Source: Adiantum capillus-veneris (taxonomy: Eukaryota; Streptophyta; Polypodiopsida; Polypodiales; Pteridaceae). Taken from it: a stretch of 64,000 nucleotides of DNA. Positions 25,113 to 35,108 of the stretch are shown here, piece after piece. Numbering within the stretch: the stretch's first letter is position 1; the number at the start of each line of letters is the position of its first letter. The stretch is taken from positions 49,467,898 through 49,531,897 of the forward strand of contig CM043970.1 in assembly GCA_014529385.2 (NCBI GenBank). Direction: 5' to 3'. The notes beneath the pieces were generated by a model, which was not told the DNA's origin, did no database searches, and was given only the letters and a program-made list of their open reading frames with translations. Both the position numbers and the translations under genes were made by a program.

Positions 25113-25706
25113 TTACATCTGCAATAAGATAAGAGTGAGGTTAGACACCCATCCCACAGTCCCTTCTTTGCTTATTAGCAGTAGCCTTTTGCCTTTGCTG
25201 AGATATGGATCTATAGCATCCTTAATCTTTTGGAAAGATTCTTGCAGGTCTCGGCTATATTCATCTGCAGTAAAGATCTTCCCATGTACCTTGAGTAGCA
25301 GGGGACTTTTTGATCTTCCGTCAATCACCTCAGAAGGTGCTTTTCTCGTGGAAGTATATACAGTGTTATTGTAAGCATACTCCACTAAGGGTAAGTACTT
25401 CTCCCATTGAGACTTTTGATCTACTTCTGTGACAAAATCTTTTAATAGATCAAGAATTTTTAGGTTAGCTATTTCACTTTGGCCATCCGTTTGAGGATGA
25501 TTGGCCGAAGAGAAGTTTAGCCTTGTACCTAAATTCTCAAAGAGACCCTTCCAAAAATGAATGGTCATTCTAGGACCTCTATTCGACTCTATAGACATTG
25601 GCAAGCCATGATATTTGAAGATTTGTGATATAAAGAGGGTCGCCATTTGATGGGCCTTGATAGTCTTTTTGATAGGTATGAAATGTGCTTGGTTGCTAAA
25701 CCTGTC
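25113..25706 (-). pseudogene. pol: Ty3/gypsy integrase core, distal part
   Basis: Continues the integrase interrupted at 30790: RFSNQAHFIPIKKT, then GLPMSIESNRGPRM, HPQTDGQSE, WEKYLPLVEYAYNNT. The catalytic second Asp of the usual SDRG motif is Asn (SNRG). The Glu of QTDGQSE is present 35 residues later, so spacing is kept but activity is lost. The ORF stops at 25113 soon after the core, without the GPF/chromodomain part. Confidence 0.85.
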
Positions 25707-25917
25707 TGTTGGAATTAGGGTTGCAGAGAAACGCACACAGCTTGGAGAAGACGAAGAACGCTCCAGGCACACAATAGAGAGTGTGTTACTTAGTATGTGA
25801 TGGAAAGATAGATAGCCCTAGAATGATGGGCCAATGCTTGGGGGAAAAAACAGGGAAAAAATGCCACGGCGGTCCTAGTGTGTTCACACACATCACTACC
25901 ACATGTATATGGTAACA
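25707..25917 (-). repeat. Copia 3' LTR
   Basis: About 211 bp, TGTTGGAATTAG...GGTAACA, matching 30564-30789 except for substitutions and a short deletion (the right copy has extra bases around 30690-30720). Confidence 0.92.
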
Positions 25918-25987
25918 TATCCCCCTTGATGCAGTGAATGAGAGCTGGCACATGAGTAAAGGGAAGTGCTATGCCTTGAGGGAATGA

Positions 25988-26497
25988 TTAGTCCACAAAG
26001 GGGAGTAAGCCCAAAGCTTTGCGGAAAGCTTCAATCTTCTCACGAGCCAATGCCTTTGTGAAAAGATCTGCAAGGTTGTCCTGTGTTGGCACATAAGCCA
26101 AGCTGATCTCTCCTGCTGAGAGCCTCTCCCTAACATAGTGGTAATGCACCTCAATGTGCTTTGTGCGAGCATGAAAAACTGGGTTCCTCGCAACTGCCAA
26201 TGCGCTCTGACTGTCAGTGTAGATAGTGTTGGCAGTGTCCTATCCAACACCCAAATCAGCCATAAGGCGTCTGAGCCATACACACTCAACCGTAGCTGTG
26301 AAGACTGCCCTGTACTCAGCCTCACAACTCGAAGTGGCCACAGTAGGTTGCTTCTTGCTCAACCATGATATACATGAACTTCCAAGCATGAAACAAAAAC
26401 CTGATGTGGACACTCGCGTGTCAAAACAACCAGCCCAATCTGAGTCCGAAAAAGCATGTACGTCTGGCGGCAATGATCCCCCCTTGGGATAAAACAA
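25988..26497 (-). pseudogene. pol: Copia RNase H
   Basis: RNase H degrades the RNA strand of the RNA/DNA hybrid. Minus ORF 26240-26497 carries HAFSDSDWAGCFDTRVSTSG, SWLSKKQPTVATSSCEAEYR and the tail ECVWLRRLMADLG. After a frameshift near 26240, ORF 25988-26200 carries ARTKHIEVHYHYVRE and PTQDNLADLFTKAL, the usual copia C-terminus. It ends about 70 bp before the 3' LTR. The catalytic D, E and D of the first half are present. Confidence 0.9.
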
Positions 26498-26545
26498 GCC
26501 AAGATGTAAAGTGCCACTAAGGTAGCGGAAAATCCTCTTGACTAC

Positions 26546-27106
26546 CTACCAATGCTTAGACCCTGGGCTATGCATAAATCTGCTGACCTGTGAGACTGCA
26601 AACTGAATATCTGGCCTCGTGTTGCATACATAAATGAGGCAGCCAAGAGCAGTTTGGTAAAGAGTGACATCAGCAGGATCGCCAACATCATGCAGACTCA
26701 ACTTCAAACCTGTTTCCATGGGAGTGGCAATAGGTTTGCAATCCTCAAGTCCAAACTTACATAGCAATGTCTCTATGTAACTTTTCTGACACAAGGCAAT
26801 ACCACCATCACATTGCTTAAACTGTATACCCAAGTAATGATGCAACAGCCCCAAATCTTTCATCTTGAAAGTAGCATTCAAATCAGCCTTGAATTCAGCA
26901 ATATGTCTCTCATTTGGTCCAGTGATCAGCAAATCATCAACATAAAGAACCACAATGAGAAGTACATCACCCTCATGCTTTACATACAATGTGCTTTCTG
27001 TTGGACTGTTACGAAAGCCTCGTTTGACCAAATGAGTGTCAGCTTTCTCATACCAAGCACGAGGAGATTGCTTCAACCCATACAAAGCCTTCTTACATCT
27101 GTACAC
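26546..27106 (-). pseudogene. pol: Copia reverse transcriptase, C-terminal half
   Basis: Shows CKKALYGLKQSPRAWYEK, the catalytic VVLYVDDLLITG, LNATFKMKDLGLLHHYLGIQ, then PDIQFAVSQVSRFM: the palm-to-connection region of copia RT. YVDD is intact. It is separated from the N-terminal half by one in-frame TAA at 27116-27118. The reading frame ends at 26546, and RNase H continues after a gap. Confidence 0.92.
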
Positions 27107-27115
27107 TTTGTCCTC

Positions 27116-27481
27116 TTAACCTTTTATGACAAAACCGCGAGGCTGCGTTACATAAACTTTCTCAAATATGTTGCCATTCAAGAAAGTAGTAACAATGTCT
27201 GATTGATGTGCATCCCAACCAAAATGAGCTGCCAATGCACATAGAAAACGCACAGTAGTCATACGACAAGTGGGAGCAAAAGTCTCTTCATAATCTATGC
27301 CTTTTTGCAGTGCATAACCCTTTGCAACAAGTCGAGCCTTATGGCGATAGATCTCACCATCCGGCTTGCATTTCAACTTGTAAACCCACTTCGTACCAAT
27401 GGCCTTTTTACCAGGAGGCAAATCACATAAAGTCCATGTGTCATTTTCTATATGTGCATCATATTCTGATTGCATGGCCAT
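27116..27481 (-). pseudogene. pol: Copia reverse transcriptase, N-terminal half
   Basis: Starts in the classical copia block AMQSEYDAHIENDTWTLCDL and continues KKAIGTKWVYKLK, then RHKARLVAKGY, then FAPTCRMTTVRFLCALAAHF, HQSDIVTTFLNGN. The motif that is usually DVKTAFLNG reads DIVTTFLNG, so the first catalytic Asp is kept. A single in-frame TAA separates it from the YVDD half. Confidence 0.92.
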
Positions 27482-27903
27482 CCAATTTTATGAATTCTGT
27501 GCTTCATCAAAAGACAGAGGCTCCTCAACATCATGTAAGCTAGACACAGCCAAAGCATAACAATCTGATGCATAAGATGCATGGAAAGAGCCTGAACGAG
27601 TACGACTAGACAAAGGTGCATCCAATTTACTGTCACACAAAGTGTGCACTAGCCATTTTGGCATACCTCTAGCTCATTTTCAGCCCTTTCCTCATCAAGT
27701 ACATCATGCACATCTGCATCAGTAATAGGCTGATCTGTAACATTTTCAAACAACCCCATAGGCTGTACATTTTCCTCATTGGAACTAACATTCGTATTTC
27801 CACCACTGAAAAGAGGCAACAAAGTGTCATAAATGTCCTGTGAGCTTACATTATTTGTCTCTAGTATATGACAACAAGGATTGAACAGAATCTTCCACAA
27901 ACA
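27482..27903 (-). pseudogene. pol: Copia integrase-RT linker
   Basis: Acidic, Asn/Val-rich sequence (for example DADVHDVLDEERAENE in ORF 27649-27900) between the integrase and RT domains, with frame changes at both ends. Linkers of this type are variable, and no motif is expected. Confidence 0.65.
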
Positions 27904-28524
27904 CTACATCCCGTGAAACCAGAATATGCTTTGTTTGCAGATTATATAACCTGTAACCTTTGCTTTCAGCACTATAACCAACAAAAATACATTTGACAGC
28001 CTTATCATCAAATTTTCTGTGCTGTGTGCATATGCCAAATAGCCAAAAACAGGCATGTGCTCAATAGAAGGCTTTCTATCATGCCATGCTTCATATGGAG
28101 TAATAGACTGCAAAGATTTTGTAGGACACCTGTTAAGTACATAAGTGGCACACATGATGGCCTCAAGCCAAAAAGAATGCGGCAAAGCTTGACTTTTGAC
28201 CATACATCGTGCCATTTCCGTCAGTGACCCGTTTTCCCTCTCAGCAACACGATTTTGCTGAGGTGTATAAGGCACTATACATTGGTGTTTTATCCCACGA
28301 CTAGCCCGAAATGCATTAAATTCATGAGACATATACTCCCCCCCTCGATCTGAACGGAGGGTGCCCATAGTACATTTTGAGACATTTTCAGCCATAGCTA
28401 GAATTTTTTTGAAGCACATAAAAACTTTGGACTTTGCTTTAAGCGGAAATACCCATGCATGCCTAGAGTAATCATCAATGAAAGTCACGAAGTAAAGGTA
28501 ATTGCCCAAGGACGGAGTTTGCAT
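27904..28524 (-). pseudogene. pol: Copia integrase core
   Basis: Catalytic residues appear in order: FVTFIDDYSRHAWVFPLK (Asp), MGTLRSDRGGEYMSHEF (Asp), QQNRVAERENGSLTEMAR (Glu). LNRCPTKSLQSITPYEAW and VFGYLAYAH follow. A frameshift near 28025 moves the C-terminal part (KCIFVGYSAESKGYRLY) into another frame. A second frameshift near 28520 separates it from the zinc-binding domain upstream. Confidence 0.92.
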
Positions 28525-29447
28525 GGGCCCACAACATCACTATGCACAAGATGCAACCTGCATGTGGCCCGAACTGAACCATCCTTTGGAAACTTAGAAC
28601 GCTGCATCTTACCCAAAATACAGCCTTCACAAACATGTTTGACAGGTGCTTCAAGAGGCGGCAAAGAATCAACCATATCAAATTTCTGCAAACGCAGCAA
28701 CCTAGCAAAATTCAGATGACCAAACCGTGCATGCCAAAGTTTTGCATGTGAAATAGCTCTTGAATTTGCAACAACATTTGCAAAATTTTCTCCACACTTG
28801 TCATACAAAGTGAGCTTATACAACCCACGGCACAAAAGGCCAGATGCAACAATTTCATCACCAAAACTGAGATCATGAACTGTACATCTGTCATCCACAA
28901 ATTTGACTACAAGTCCAAGTCTAGCAAGTGCGGATATAGACAAGAGATTCTTCTTGATCCCAGGTACATAAAGTGCATCAACAAGTATGAAGGAACTGCC
29001 ATTTGTAGCAGTAAGCACAATCTTTCCAACTCCCTGAACCGGATAAGAGGCATTGTTGGCACAAGTGACTGAATTCCCATGAGGGACAGACTCGAGAGAG
29101 GTAAATAATTCACGATGTGAGGTAATATGCTTTGTAGCACCACTGTCAAAATACCACACATGTGAATCTGCAGCAACTGACAAGCATGCATCATGGACAG
29201 CAGGATTGTAAGTGCACTCTGCGCTAAAAGCCCATTCTACATCAACATCAGCAACACAGTCTCCTTTCGTAGAAGACTCAAAAATGGCTGCATTTGTAGT
29301 GGAACCAGCATTTGCAGTGGAACCACCCTCTTTCTTCTTAGCCTCTTTGGCCTTCAATTTAGGATACGACTTGATCAAGTGATCATTAGCTTTACAATAA
29401 TGGCAACGCATCTTCTTTTTGCCCTTATCACCAGAATTTCCAGACAA
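28485..29447 (-). pseudogene. pol: Copia nucleocapsid knuckle, protease and GAG-pre-integrase domain
   Basis: Begins with a degenerate knuckle CHYCKANDHLIKSY, in which the last Cys is Tyr. Protease follows with WYFDSGATKHITSHRELF and the hydrophobic flap/core GVGKIVLTATNG, YVPGIKKNLLSISALARLG. The pre-integrase zinc region then reads KLWHARFGHLNF and HVCEGCILGKMQRSKFP. Frameshifts separate it from gag upstream (~29450) and from the integrase core downstream (~28520). Confidence 0.9.
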
Positions 29448-30237
29448 ATTGCTGCCAGCAGAAGCATTAGGAACAGAAGTTTTGCCAGTCGCAGCATAAC
29501 CATAAGAAGTGGCCGCATTGCTGTTACCACCCTTTCTTTGAGATGAATAAAATCCTGTTCAACTGCACGCTGCCTAGTTTTGTTTTTTCTGGAAAGTGAC
29601 TCTTGCAATAGCAATGTGCATAATGCATCAAACTTGACAACTTCAGGATTTCCTTGGGTCACCAGTCTCCAAGTACTAGCAAAAGTTTGGTAGGAATTTG
29701 GTAAGGCATCAAGAACATTCTGCACAAGGGAGCTGTCTGAAATGACTTTACCTGCAGAAATGAGTTGCTCATTGATATCCTTGCCACCAGCAAGGAAAGT
29801 GTCCATATCATATTCCTCATGCATAATCTTCGACTCCAGCTCTTTACGCAGCAAAGCACTTTTAGCCTCATTGCGGCTCGCATAAAGACCTGCTAGAGTA
29901 TCCCAAGCCTGTTTTGTAGATTTTGCTGAACGAATGTGAGAAACAATGGTGCACTTCACAGACAACGTAATCAATGCATGAGCCTACATATCCTTACATC
30001 CCAACGAGTTTTTTCTGCCATAGGCAAAACAACTCTAATAGCAGCAAGACCTGCAACATCCTCAACGTCGCCTACATCCTTAGAACCAGGACGTACATTA
30101 ATGCCCTACACAATGTTCTAGAAGCCCTTTGACACAAGAACATGTTGCATCATATAAGCCCACATAGGATAGTTGTCCCCATCCAACTTGTTCTCAGCAG
30201 CAAACATCTTGAACACATCTGTGTTGTTGTCAGGCAT
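29375..30237 (-). pseudogene. gag: Copia gag
   Basis: The likely start is MPDNNTDVFKMF at 30237, followed by LDGDNYPMWAYMMQHVL, the standard copia gag opening. A TAG at 30118 and further breaks occur before ORF 29375-29974, which carries IRSAKSTKQAWDTLAGLYAS, KIMHEEYDMDTFLAGG, then LVQNVLDALPNSYQTFAS: the UBN2-type gag fold. The start lies about 320 bp inside the 5' LTR end, as expected. Confidence 0.88.
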
Positions 30238-30563
30238 GGTAAATGCTGCACCTGATGTGAAAACTGCTGGAAAATAGGAGTAATGGAGCGGGAACAACAC
30301 GTGCTATATAGCACAAACCTTAGAAGACTATGAGTCACCTGTTATGCAAAAAATGGCACTGACAAAAATTTTGCACAAAATGACAAAATAGCCTGTTCAG
30401 TACTACCTGTAGTGGAAACGGAGGCCGAAATGAGCCCGAATCAAAATTTTTGTCGACCTGCGAACGCTTGCCAAAGCTCACTAAAATTGGAGAAAATGAA
30501 TATGCATGTGCTGGAGTAGCTGGCGACTAAGCCCGGGAGGACACAACCTACTCCAATACCAAT

Positions 30564-30789
30564 TGTTAGAACTAGGGTTGCAGAGAAACGCACACAGCTT
30601 GGAGAAGACGAAGGAAGCTTTGGGTACACAATAGAGAGTGTGTTACTTAGTATGCAATGGAAAGATAGATAGCCCTAGAGTGATGGGCGCATATACAATG
30701 CTCGGGGAAAAAACCTCCTAAAGAGGGAAAAAATGCCCCGGCGGTCCTAGTGTGTTCACACACATCACTACCACATGTATATGGTAACA
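30564..30789 (-). repeat. Copia 5' LTR with adjacent PBS-like site
   Basis: TGTTAGAACTAG...GGTAACA, about 226 bp, pairs with 25707-25917. Just inside (30551-30562) the minus strand reads TGGTATTGGAGT, a plausible mutated tRNA-Met primer-binding site. Confidence 0.9.
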
Positions 30790-31018
30790 TTGTCTACTAT
30801 TGTCCATATTCATGTATTCCCATGGATAGACTTGAGTAGTCCAAAGATAAAATCCATGGATATGCTCTCCCATGGTGAATTAGGGATTGGCAAAGGTTGA
30901 AGCAATCTAGGTTGCTTCCCTCTCTCAAACTTCATCTTTTGGCATACCGCACATTTTGAAACATACTCTTGTATGTTTTCTTTCGTGGTAGGCCAATAGA
31001 AATATGTTTCTATCCCCT
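30790..31018 (-). pseudogene. pol: Ty3/gypsy integrase, zinc-binding and proximal core
   Basis: The minus strand reads ETYFYWPTTKENIQEYV, then KCAVCQKMKFERGKQ (zinc-binding CxxC), then PIPNSPWESISMDFIFGLL. A decayed stretch runs up to VD just before the copia LTR. It is frameshifted relative to the RNase H ORF that ends at 31019. Confidence 0.85.
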
Positions 31019-31651
31019 TTAGGGTAGACTGAATCCTCTATGCTCCGCATGAGGACGAGCATGAGACTCATACATTACTTTCTCACGTAGTGAGTTAATA
31101 ACACATAGTCTATTGCCATAGAGAAGATAACCATCTTGTAGCATAAATGGTTCTTCCTTCTTCCCTAGTGCAAGGGCTGAAATCACATCTCTAAAACTGG
31201 GATCAATAGCATACTCATCTCTCATAGAAGATAGATCATTGTGAGTTGCTACGGATACTGCATTCACTCTCAATCTTCTTGAGAGCGCATCAGCCACTTG
31301 ATTATGCTTGCCAGCAATGTGAGCAATATGAAAATGAAATTGCGAACAAAAATTTTCCCACCTCATTTGTTTGTCGGAGAGCTTGGTTTGCGTCATGAAG
31401 TACTTAAGACTTTGGTGATTCATATGCAAAATGAAAGGAGTCCCCAGTAAATAGTGCTTCCACGAGTCTAGAGCATGTAGAACTGCTAAGAGTTCCTTCT
31501 CATATATGCCTAGAGCCTGCTCAGCAGGGTCGAGCCTTCGACTTTCATAGGATATGACGTGCCCTTCTTGGATCAAAATAGCTCCAAGACAATCACCACA
31601 AGCATCACATTGGACCTCAAATGGCTTTGAGAGATCCGCCACTGTAAGCAC
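31019..31651 (-). pseudogene. pol: Ty3/gypsy RNase H
   Basis: KPFEVQCDACGDCLGAIL (first Asp), ISYESRRLDPAEQALGIYEK with the catalytic Glu region, LHMNHQSLKYFMTQ (the usual TDHQ Asp is Asn here) and KHNQVADALSRR. It then runs through SSMRDEYAIDPSFRDV into the integrase HH motif region (HARPHAEHRGF). The intact 210-codon ORF is one of the better-preserved parts of the element. Confidence 0.9.
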
Positions 31652-31970
31652 AGGTAGAGAGATAATCTTCTCTTTAAGCTTTTTGAAATCATTGTTCTCC
31701 TTGGTGGACCATATATACTTAAAATATTTCTTCGTTTGGTCATGTAATGGTCTCGCGATTAGTGAGAAGTTTTCTATGAAGCGTCTATAAAGCTTCTTAG
31801 TTCATGCAAATCCCTTGGATTATTTCATCCTTTTATTACCTGTAGCTTTGATGGATCCATTTGGATGCCATCTTGAGAGATAATGTGACCTGAATATTGA
31901 ATCTCTTGTAAGAAAAAATCACTTTTCTTTCGATTAATATAAAGTTTATTCTCTTGTAAAACTTGAAATA
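31652..31970 (-). pseudogene. pol: Ty3/gypsy RT thumb/connection, frameshifted
   Basis: The minus strand matches the palm-thumb region seen intact at 5400-5771 (INRKKSDFFL, ISQDGIQMDPSKLQ, FIENFSLIARPLHDQTKKYFKY) but with frame changes. It connects the RT ORF ending at 31971 with the RNase H ORF. Confidence 0.75.
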
Positions 31971-32435
31971 TTACCTGGAGGTGTTGTTTGTGTTGTCTAA
32001 CGAATTAGAGTAGATGATTATATCATCAAAGAACACTCGAGTAAAGGTTTGGTGAGGTCTGAATAGCTTCTCCATCAAGCGGTTAAATGTGGCTGGTGCA
32101 TTGGTCAAGCCAAAAGGCATGACAATGTACTCATAAAGACCAAACGTAGTGCAAAATGCGGTCTTTACAATGTCTTGATCAACTATCCTTATTTGATGGT
32201 CACCACTTTTTAGGTCAATCCTATTGAAGTAGGTCGACCCCTGTAGCTTATCAAATAGGTCTTCTACCCGTGGAATGGGAAACCTATTCATGATAGTGAT
32301 CCTATTTAGTGCTCTATAGTCAACACACATCCGATTTGTGCCGTCTTTCTTTTGCACTAATAAGACTAGTGAACAAAATGGAGATGAGATAGGCCTAACC
32401 ATGCCTTTTTCAACTAACTCATGCACTTGCCACAT
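31971..32435 (-). pseudogene. pol: Ty3/gypsy reverse transcriptase core
   Basis: Order of motifs: EKGMVRPISSPFCSLVLLVQ, KKDGTNRMCVDYRALN, FPIPRVEDLFDKLQGSTYFN, IDLKSGDHQIRI (first Asp), VMPFGLTNAPATFNRLMEK and VFFDDIIIYSNSL with the catalytic FFDD intact. It is the intact-motif relative of the dead fragment at 5250. A frameshift ends the ORF after SNSLDNTNN. Confidence 0.93.
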
Positions 32436-32562
32436 AATATCCTCTTGTTGAGCTTGAGAAACTTGATAAGGAGGTTTATTAGTAGGCAGTGAGCTTCTTG
32501 GAAGAAGTTCAATTGCATGGTCTTCATTGCCTCATTTGGGAGGTAGTTCACAAGGGATCTCC

Positions 32563-33153
32563 TCAATAAAAACATCTTGGAACCCCTTGACGAAATTGGA
32601 TAACTATATTTTCTTTTGCTAAAGCACTAGGTTCATTTTGAGAATCTTTAACAAAAATCATGTACACGGAAATAGAGCTCTTTATTGACTTATTGAAAGC
32701 TTGATTATGTACAAGGGGTATGGTACTACCCAACTCCTTAGCATCTATGCACATATATTTTTCCCTGAACCTAAAGTAGATTTGCCTTTTAGGGAATTTC
32801 ACATTGGCATCCATGCGATCAAACCGTGGTGCCCCTAGGACTACATCCTCATGGTTGAGAGGAGAGATGAAGAAATCCTCCTTGTCCACATAGCTTTGGA
32901 CATGGAGCCTCAATTTCCCAATTAAGGGAGTGACTGAGGCTTCTTGCCCCTTGAAAGAACCATTAGCACGTAGGACATCTCCCATCTCATAGGCTTGGAT
33001 GCCTAGCTTGGTGGCCAACTCTGTGGATATGAAATTGTGAGTAGAGCCAGGATCAAAGAGAATAAAAGCATCATGTTCTCTTACCTTTCTCCAAGCAACA
33101 TGGCATAGAGGAGATCCTTTGTGATGAGAATCCTCTTCTTGAATTTTGACCAA
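32563..33153 (-). pseudogene. pol: Ty3/gypsy aspartic protease
   Basis: Retropepsin region with DAFILFDPGSTHNFIST (the D-x-G-S/T active site), KLRLHVQSYVDKEDFF and HEDVVLGAPRFDRMDANVKF (the gypsy 'LG..WL' region in diverged form). It cleaves the polyprotein. It lies between the CCHC knuckle and RT. A 196-codon ORF, with about 130 bp of decayed sequence before RT. Confidence 0.85.
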
Positions 33154-33181
33154 GGTAGCTCTAGGAGACTCGTTACATGTA

Positions 33182-33243
33182 TTCTTGTGGGGACAAGCAT
33201 GATAGGCATGCCCTTGCTCCCTGCACTTGAAACAACGGTTATC
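33182..33243 (-). pseudogene. gag: Gypsy nucleocapsid CCHC zinc knuckle
   Basis: The minus strand reads RCFKCREQGHAYHACPHKN, a perfect C-x2-C-x4-H-x4-C knuckle between the gag and protease ORFs. Confidence 0.9.
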
Positions 33244-33257
33244 TTTTCGATAACACT

Positions 33258-34706
33258 CTAGCTCTTCAAGAGAGATTTTATTTTTGCCTTTATAAACTCC
33301 CTTCTCCTTAGCTTTGTTGTTGTTGGCATTGCCTTTGGGAGACTTTGGAACGTTTTCCTTCCCCTTATAGGCTCGTTATGGTCCTTGTTTTCTGTGGGCT
33401 TAATATTTCTCTTAGCCCCTTGTTGGAAGTTGATTCTTGAAGCCACCATGGTATGGTGTATGACCATAGATATGGTGCGTGGCCTTTGGGAGTTAACATA
33501 CTCCGGCATATCCTTAGTTAAAGCCGCACAAAATTGTTGTTTTTTCTCTCAAAAATCCATCTTTTTGAAGACAGTGCTTTGAGATGTAAATCCCAAAACT
33601 TGTCTACATATTTGTGGATAGATTCGTAGGGAGAGAGCTTCAAGCTTTGCCATTCGGTGAGTACTTTGTCTTTGACATCGGTAGCCAAAAATAGATTCAT
33701 GATGGAAGCTCTTAAAGCTTTCCATGTTCGTGGAGCTTCAACGTTTGCTCGTAGGCTAGACCACCATTGCTGCCTAGCAGACTTTTGAAAATGCATAGCT
33801 ACATGATGTAGCTTAGAGGACTCCATGAAGCCCTCATCTCCAAACGCCGCATCAAATTGCTAGATAAAGGCCAAGACGTCGTCTATAGCACCAAAGGTGC
33901 CATCGTAGGTAAGGAAAGAGATGTTCTTTCCTCCCTCTGTGAGCTTTTTAAGCTTGAACGACCTCTTCAAGGCACCATAGGATTTCCTATGGCCTCTTCT
34001 TTTAGGTGGTTCGAGAGTTGCGCCATCACTTTCTTCAGAAGAGGAAGAGTATGAGGAGGATGGAGAAGAGGGTGACTTCTTTCTCTCCTTTTTCTTCCCT
34101 TGTTCCTCCTTGCCTTCACCATCACTTTCTTAGGAAGAGGAAGAGGATGAAGAAGATGGAGGAGAGGGTGAACTCTTTCTTGCCTTTTTCTGATCTTTTT
34201 TTCTTTCTTCCCTCTTTGAATTATGGTGTAGAGAAGTATGAGATGTCCTTCTCTATTTAGGGGGTGTTGGAGAGCATTTTGCCCCCCGTCTTTGTGGAGC
34301 CATCTCCGTCAAGGTGGTGGAGACTCACTTCTTTCTCGTTCTTTCGGTGGGGGCTCTACCATTGAAATTTGGGTTCTCCTTTTGGAGGGAGATGCCTCAT
34401 CAAGTAGTAAGTTTTTGAGCCCTTCGTACGGATCCTCCTCTCCTTCCCTTATCGAAGAGATTCTTCTTTTGAAAGTCTCACAAGGAGATTTCCTAAGGTA
34501 CTCTCTCTTCTTGGTGGGGAGTTGGGAGTGAATACCATGGGTGCGCGATTGTTGTAGCACTTCACCTTAAGGGATGGGTTGCCCAAGGCTTGTTGAAGCC
34601 CAGAAACAAGATAGTTCACAAGCATAGGGGCATCATTAGTTGCTCTTTCATTAGCAAAATCAAAGCTATCAACTTTCATTTCAATCTCTTTTTCCTTGTC
34701 AGCCAT
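33258..34706 (-). pseudogene. gag: Ty3/gypsy gag
   Basis: Likely start MADKEKEIEMKVDSFDFANE at 34706. An acidic Ser/Glu-rich region (34020-34180) holds a 96-bp (32-codon) tandem repeat. The gag fold follows: LTEGGKNISFLTYDGTFGAI, an in-frame TAG near 33858, QFDAAFGDEGFMESSKLHHV, then ARQQWWSSLRANVEAPRTWK, DVKDKVLTEWQSLKLSPYES, KYVDKFWDLHLKA. Frameshifts near 33518 and further stops precede the basic tail (33258-33509) that leads to the CCHC knuckle. Confidence 0.8.
34023..34200 (-). repeat. 96-bp in-frame tandem repeat in gag
   Basis: ccatcactttctt(c)aggaagaggaagag-type units start at 34023 and 34119, 96 bp apart. On the coding strand they encode Ser/Glu-rich blocks. The second unit has acquired a stop. 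Confidence 0.75.
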
Positions 34707-35095
34707 ACTAGTAAATTTTAGGTGTAAACTTTGACTTGTACTTTTTCCTAGTTGCTACTCCTCTTTACCTTAAAAAATAAGCACTAAAGCATCGATACCC
34801 GTGGCTCAAATATAATTAATTACAAGGAATAGAAGAGAGGGTTCAATAGAGCCAAGACAACATCGGTTCCTGTCAAGCTTCTAATAGCTCAATAATGGTT
34901 AAGCCATAAGCAGGCCCCGTAGGACTCCATTATTAAGACCATAGCTCCCGACAGTATCCCCATTAATTGCATAAAGCAGGCATGCTTCAAGGATGAAAAA
35001 TACCTATTCTACTTACTCTTTTGCAATTAATAACACCAACCATCTGTAGCAAGCTTGAGGACCTCTCTTCTTGAGCAAGAAAAGAGAAACCAATA

Positions 35096-35107
35096 GCTCT
35101 GATACCA
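35096..35107 (-). promoter_or_regulatory. Primer-binding site, initiator tRNA-Met
   Basis: The minus strand reads TGGTATCAGAGC, the canonical plant tRNA-Met primer-binding site. It is separated by one base from an LTR-like TG at 35109 and lies about 390 bp upstream of the gag start. Confidence 0.9.
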
Positions 35108-35108
35108 A

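Larger units (their letters stand above)
25707..30789 (-). mobile_element. Ty1/copia retrotransposon, nested in gypsy integrase
   Basis: A 5.08 kb element bounded by near-identical LTRs (25707-25917 and 30564-30789) that begin TG and end CA. Flanking 5-mers ctgtc (left) and ttgtc (right) look like a target-site duplication with one change. The minus-strand coding order is gag, CCHC, protease, integrase, RT, RNase H, which is copia order. The insertion splits the VDRF motif of a gypsy integrase, giving a clear relative age. Coding is broken at several points. Confidence 0.92.
25113..35107 (-). mobile_element. Ty3/gypsy retrotransposon (minus strand), split by a copia insertion
   Basis: In minus-strand order: LTR start at 35109, PBS 35096-35107, gag, CCHC knuckle, aspartic protease, RT, RNase H, integrase zinc-binding and core. 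The integrase is cut at 30790/25706 by the copia element and resumes on the other side. The gag-PR-RT-RH-IN order is diagnostic of gypsy. The 3' end after integrase is missing or unrecognised below 25113. Several frameshifts and stops show it is dead. Confidence 0.85.
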
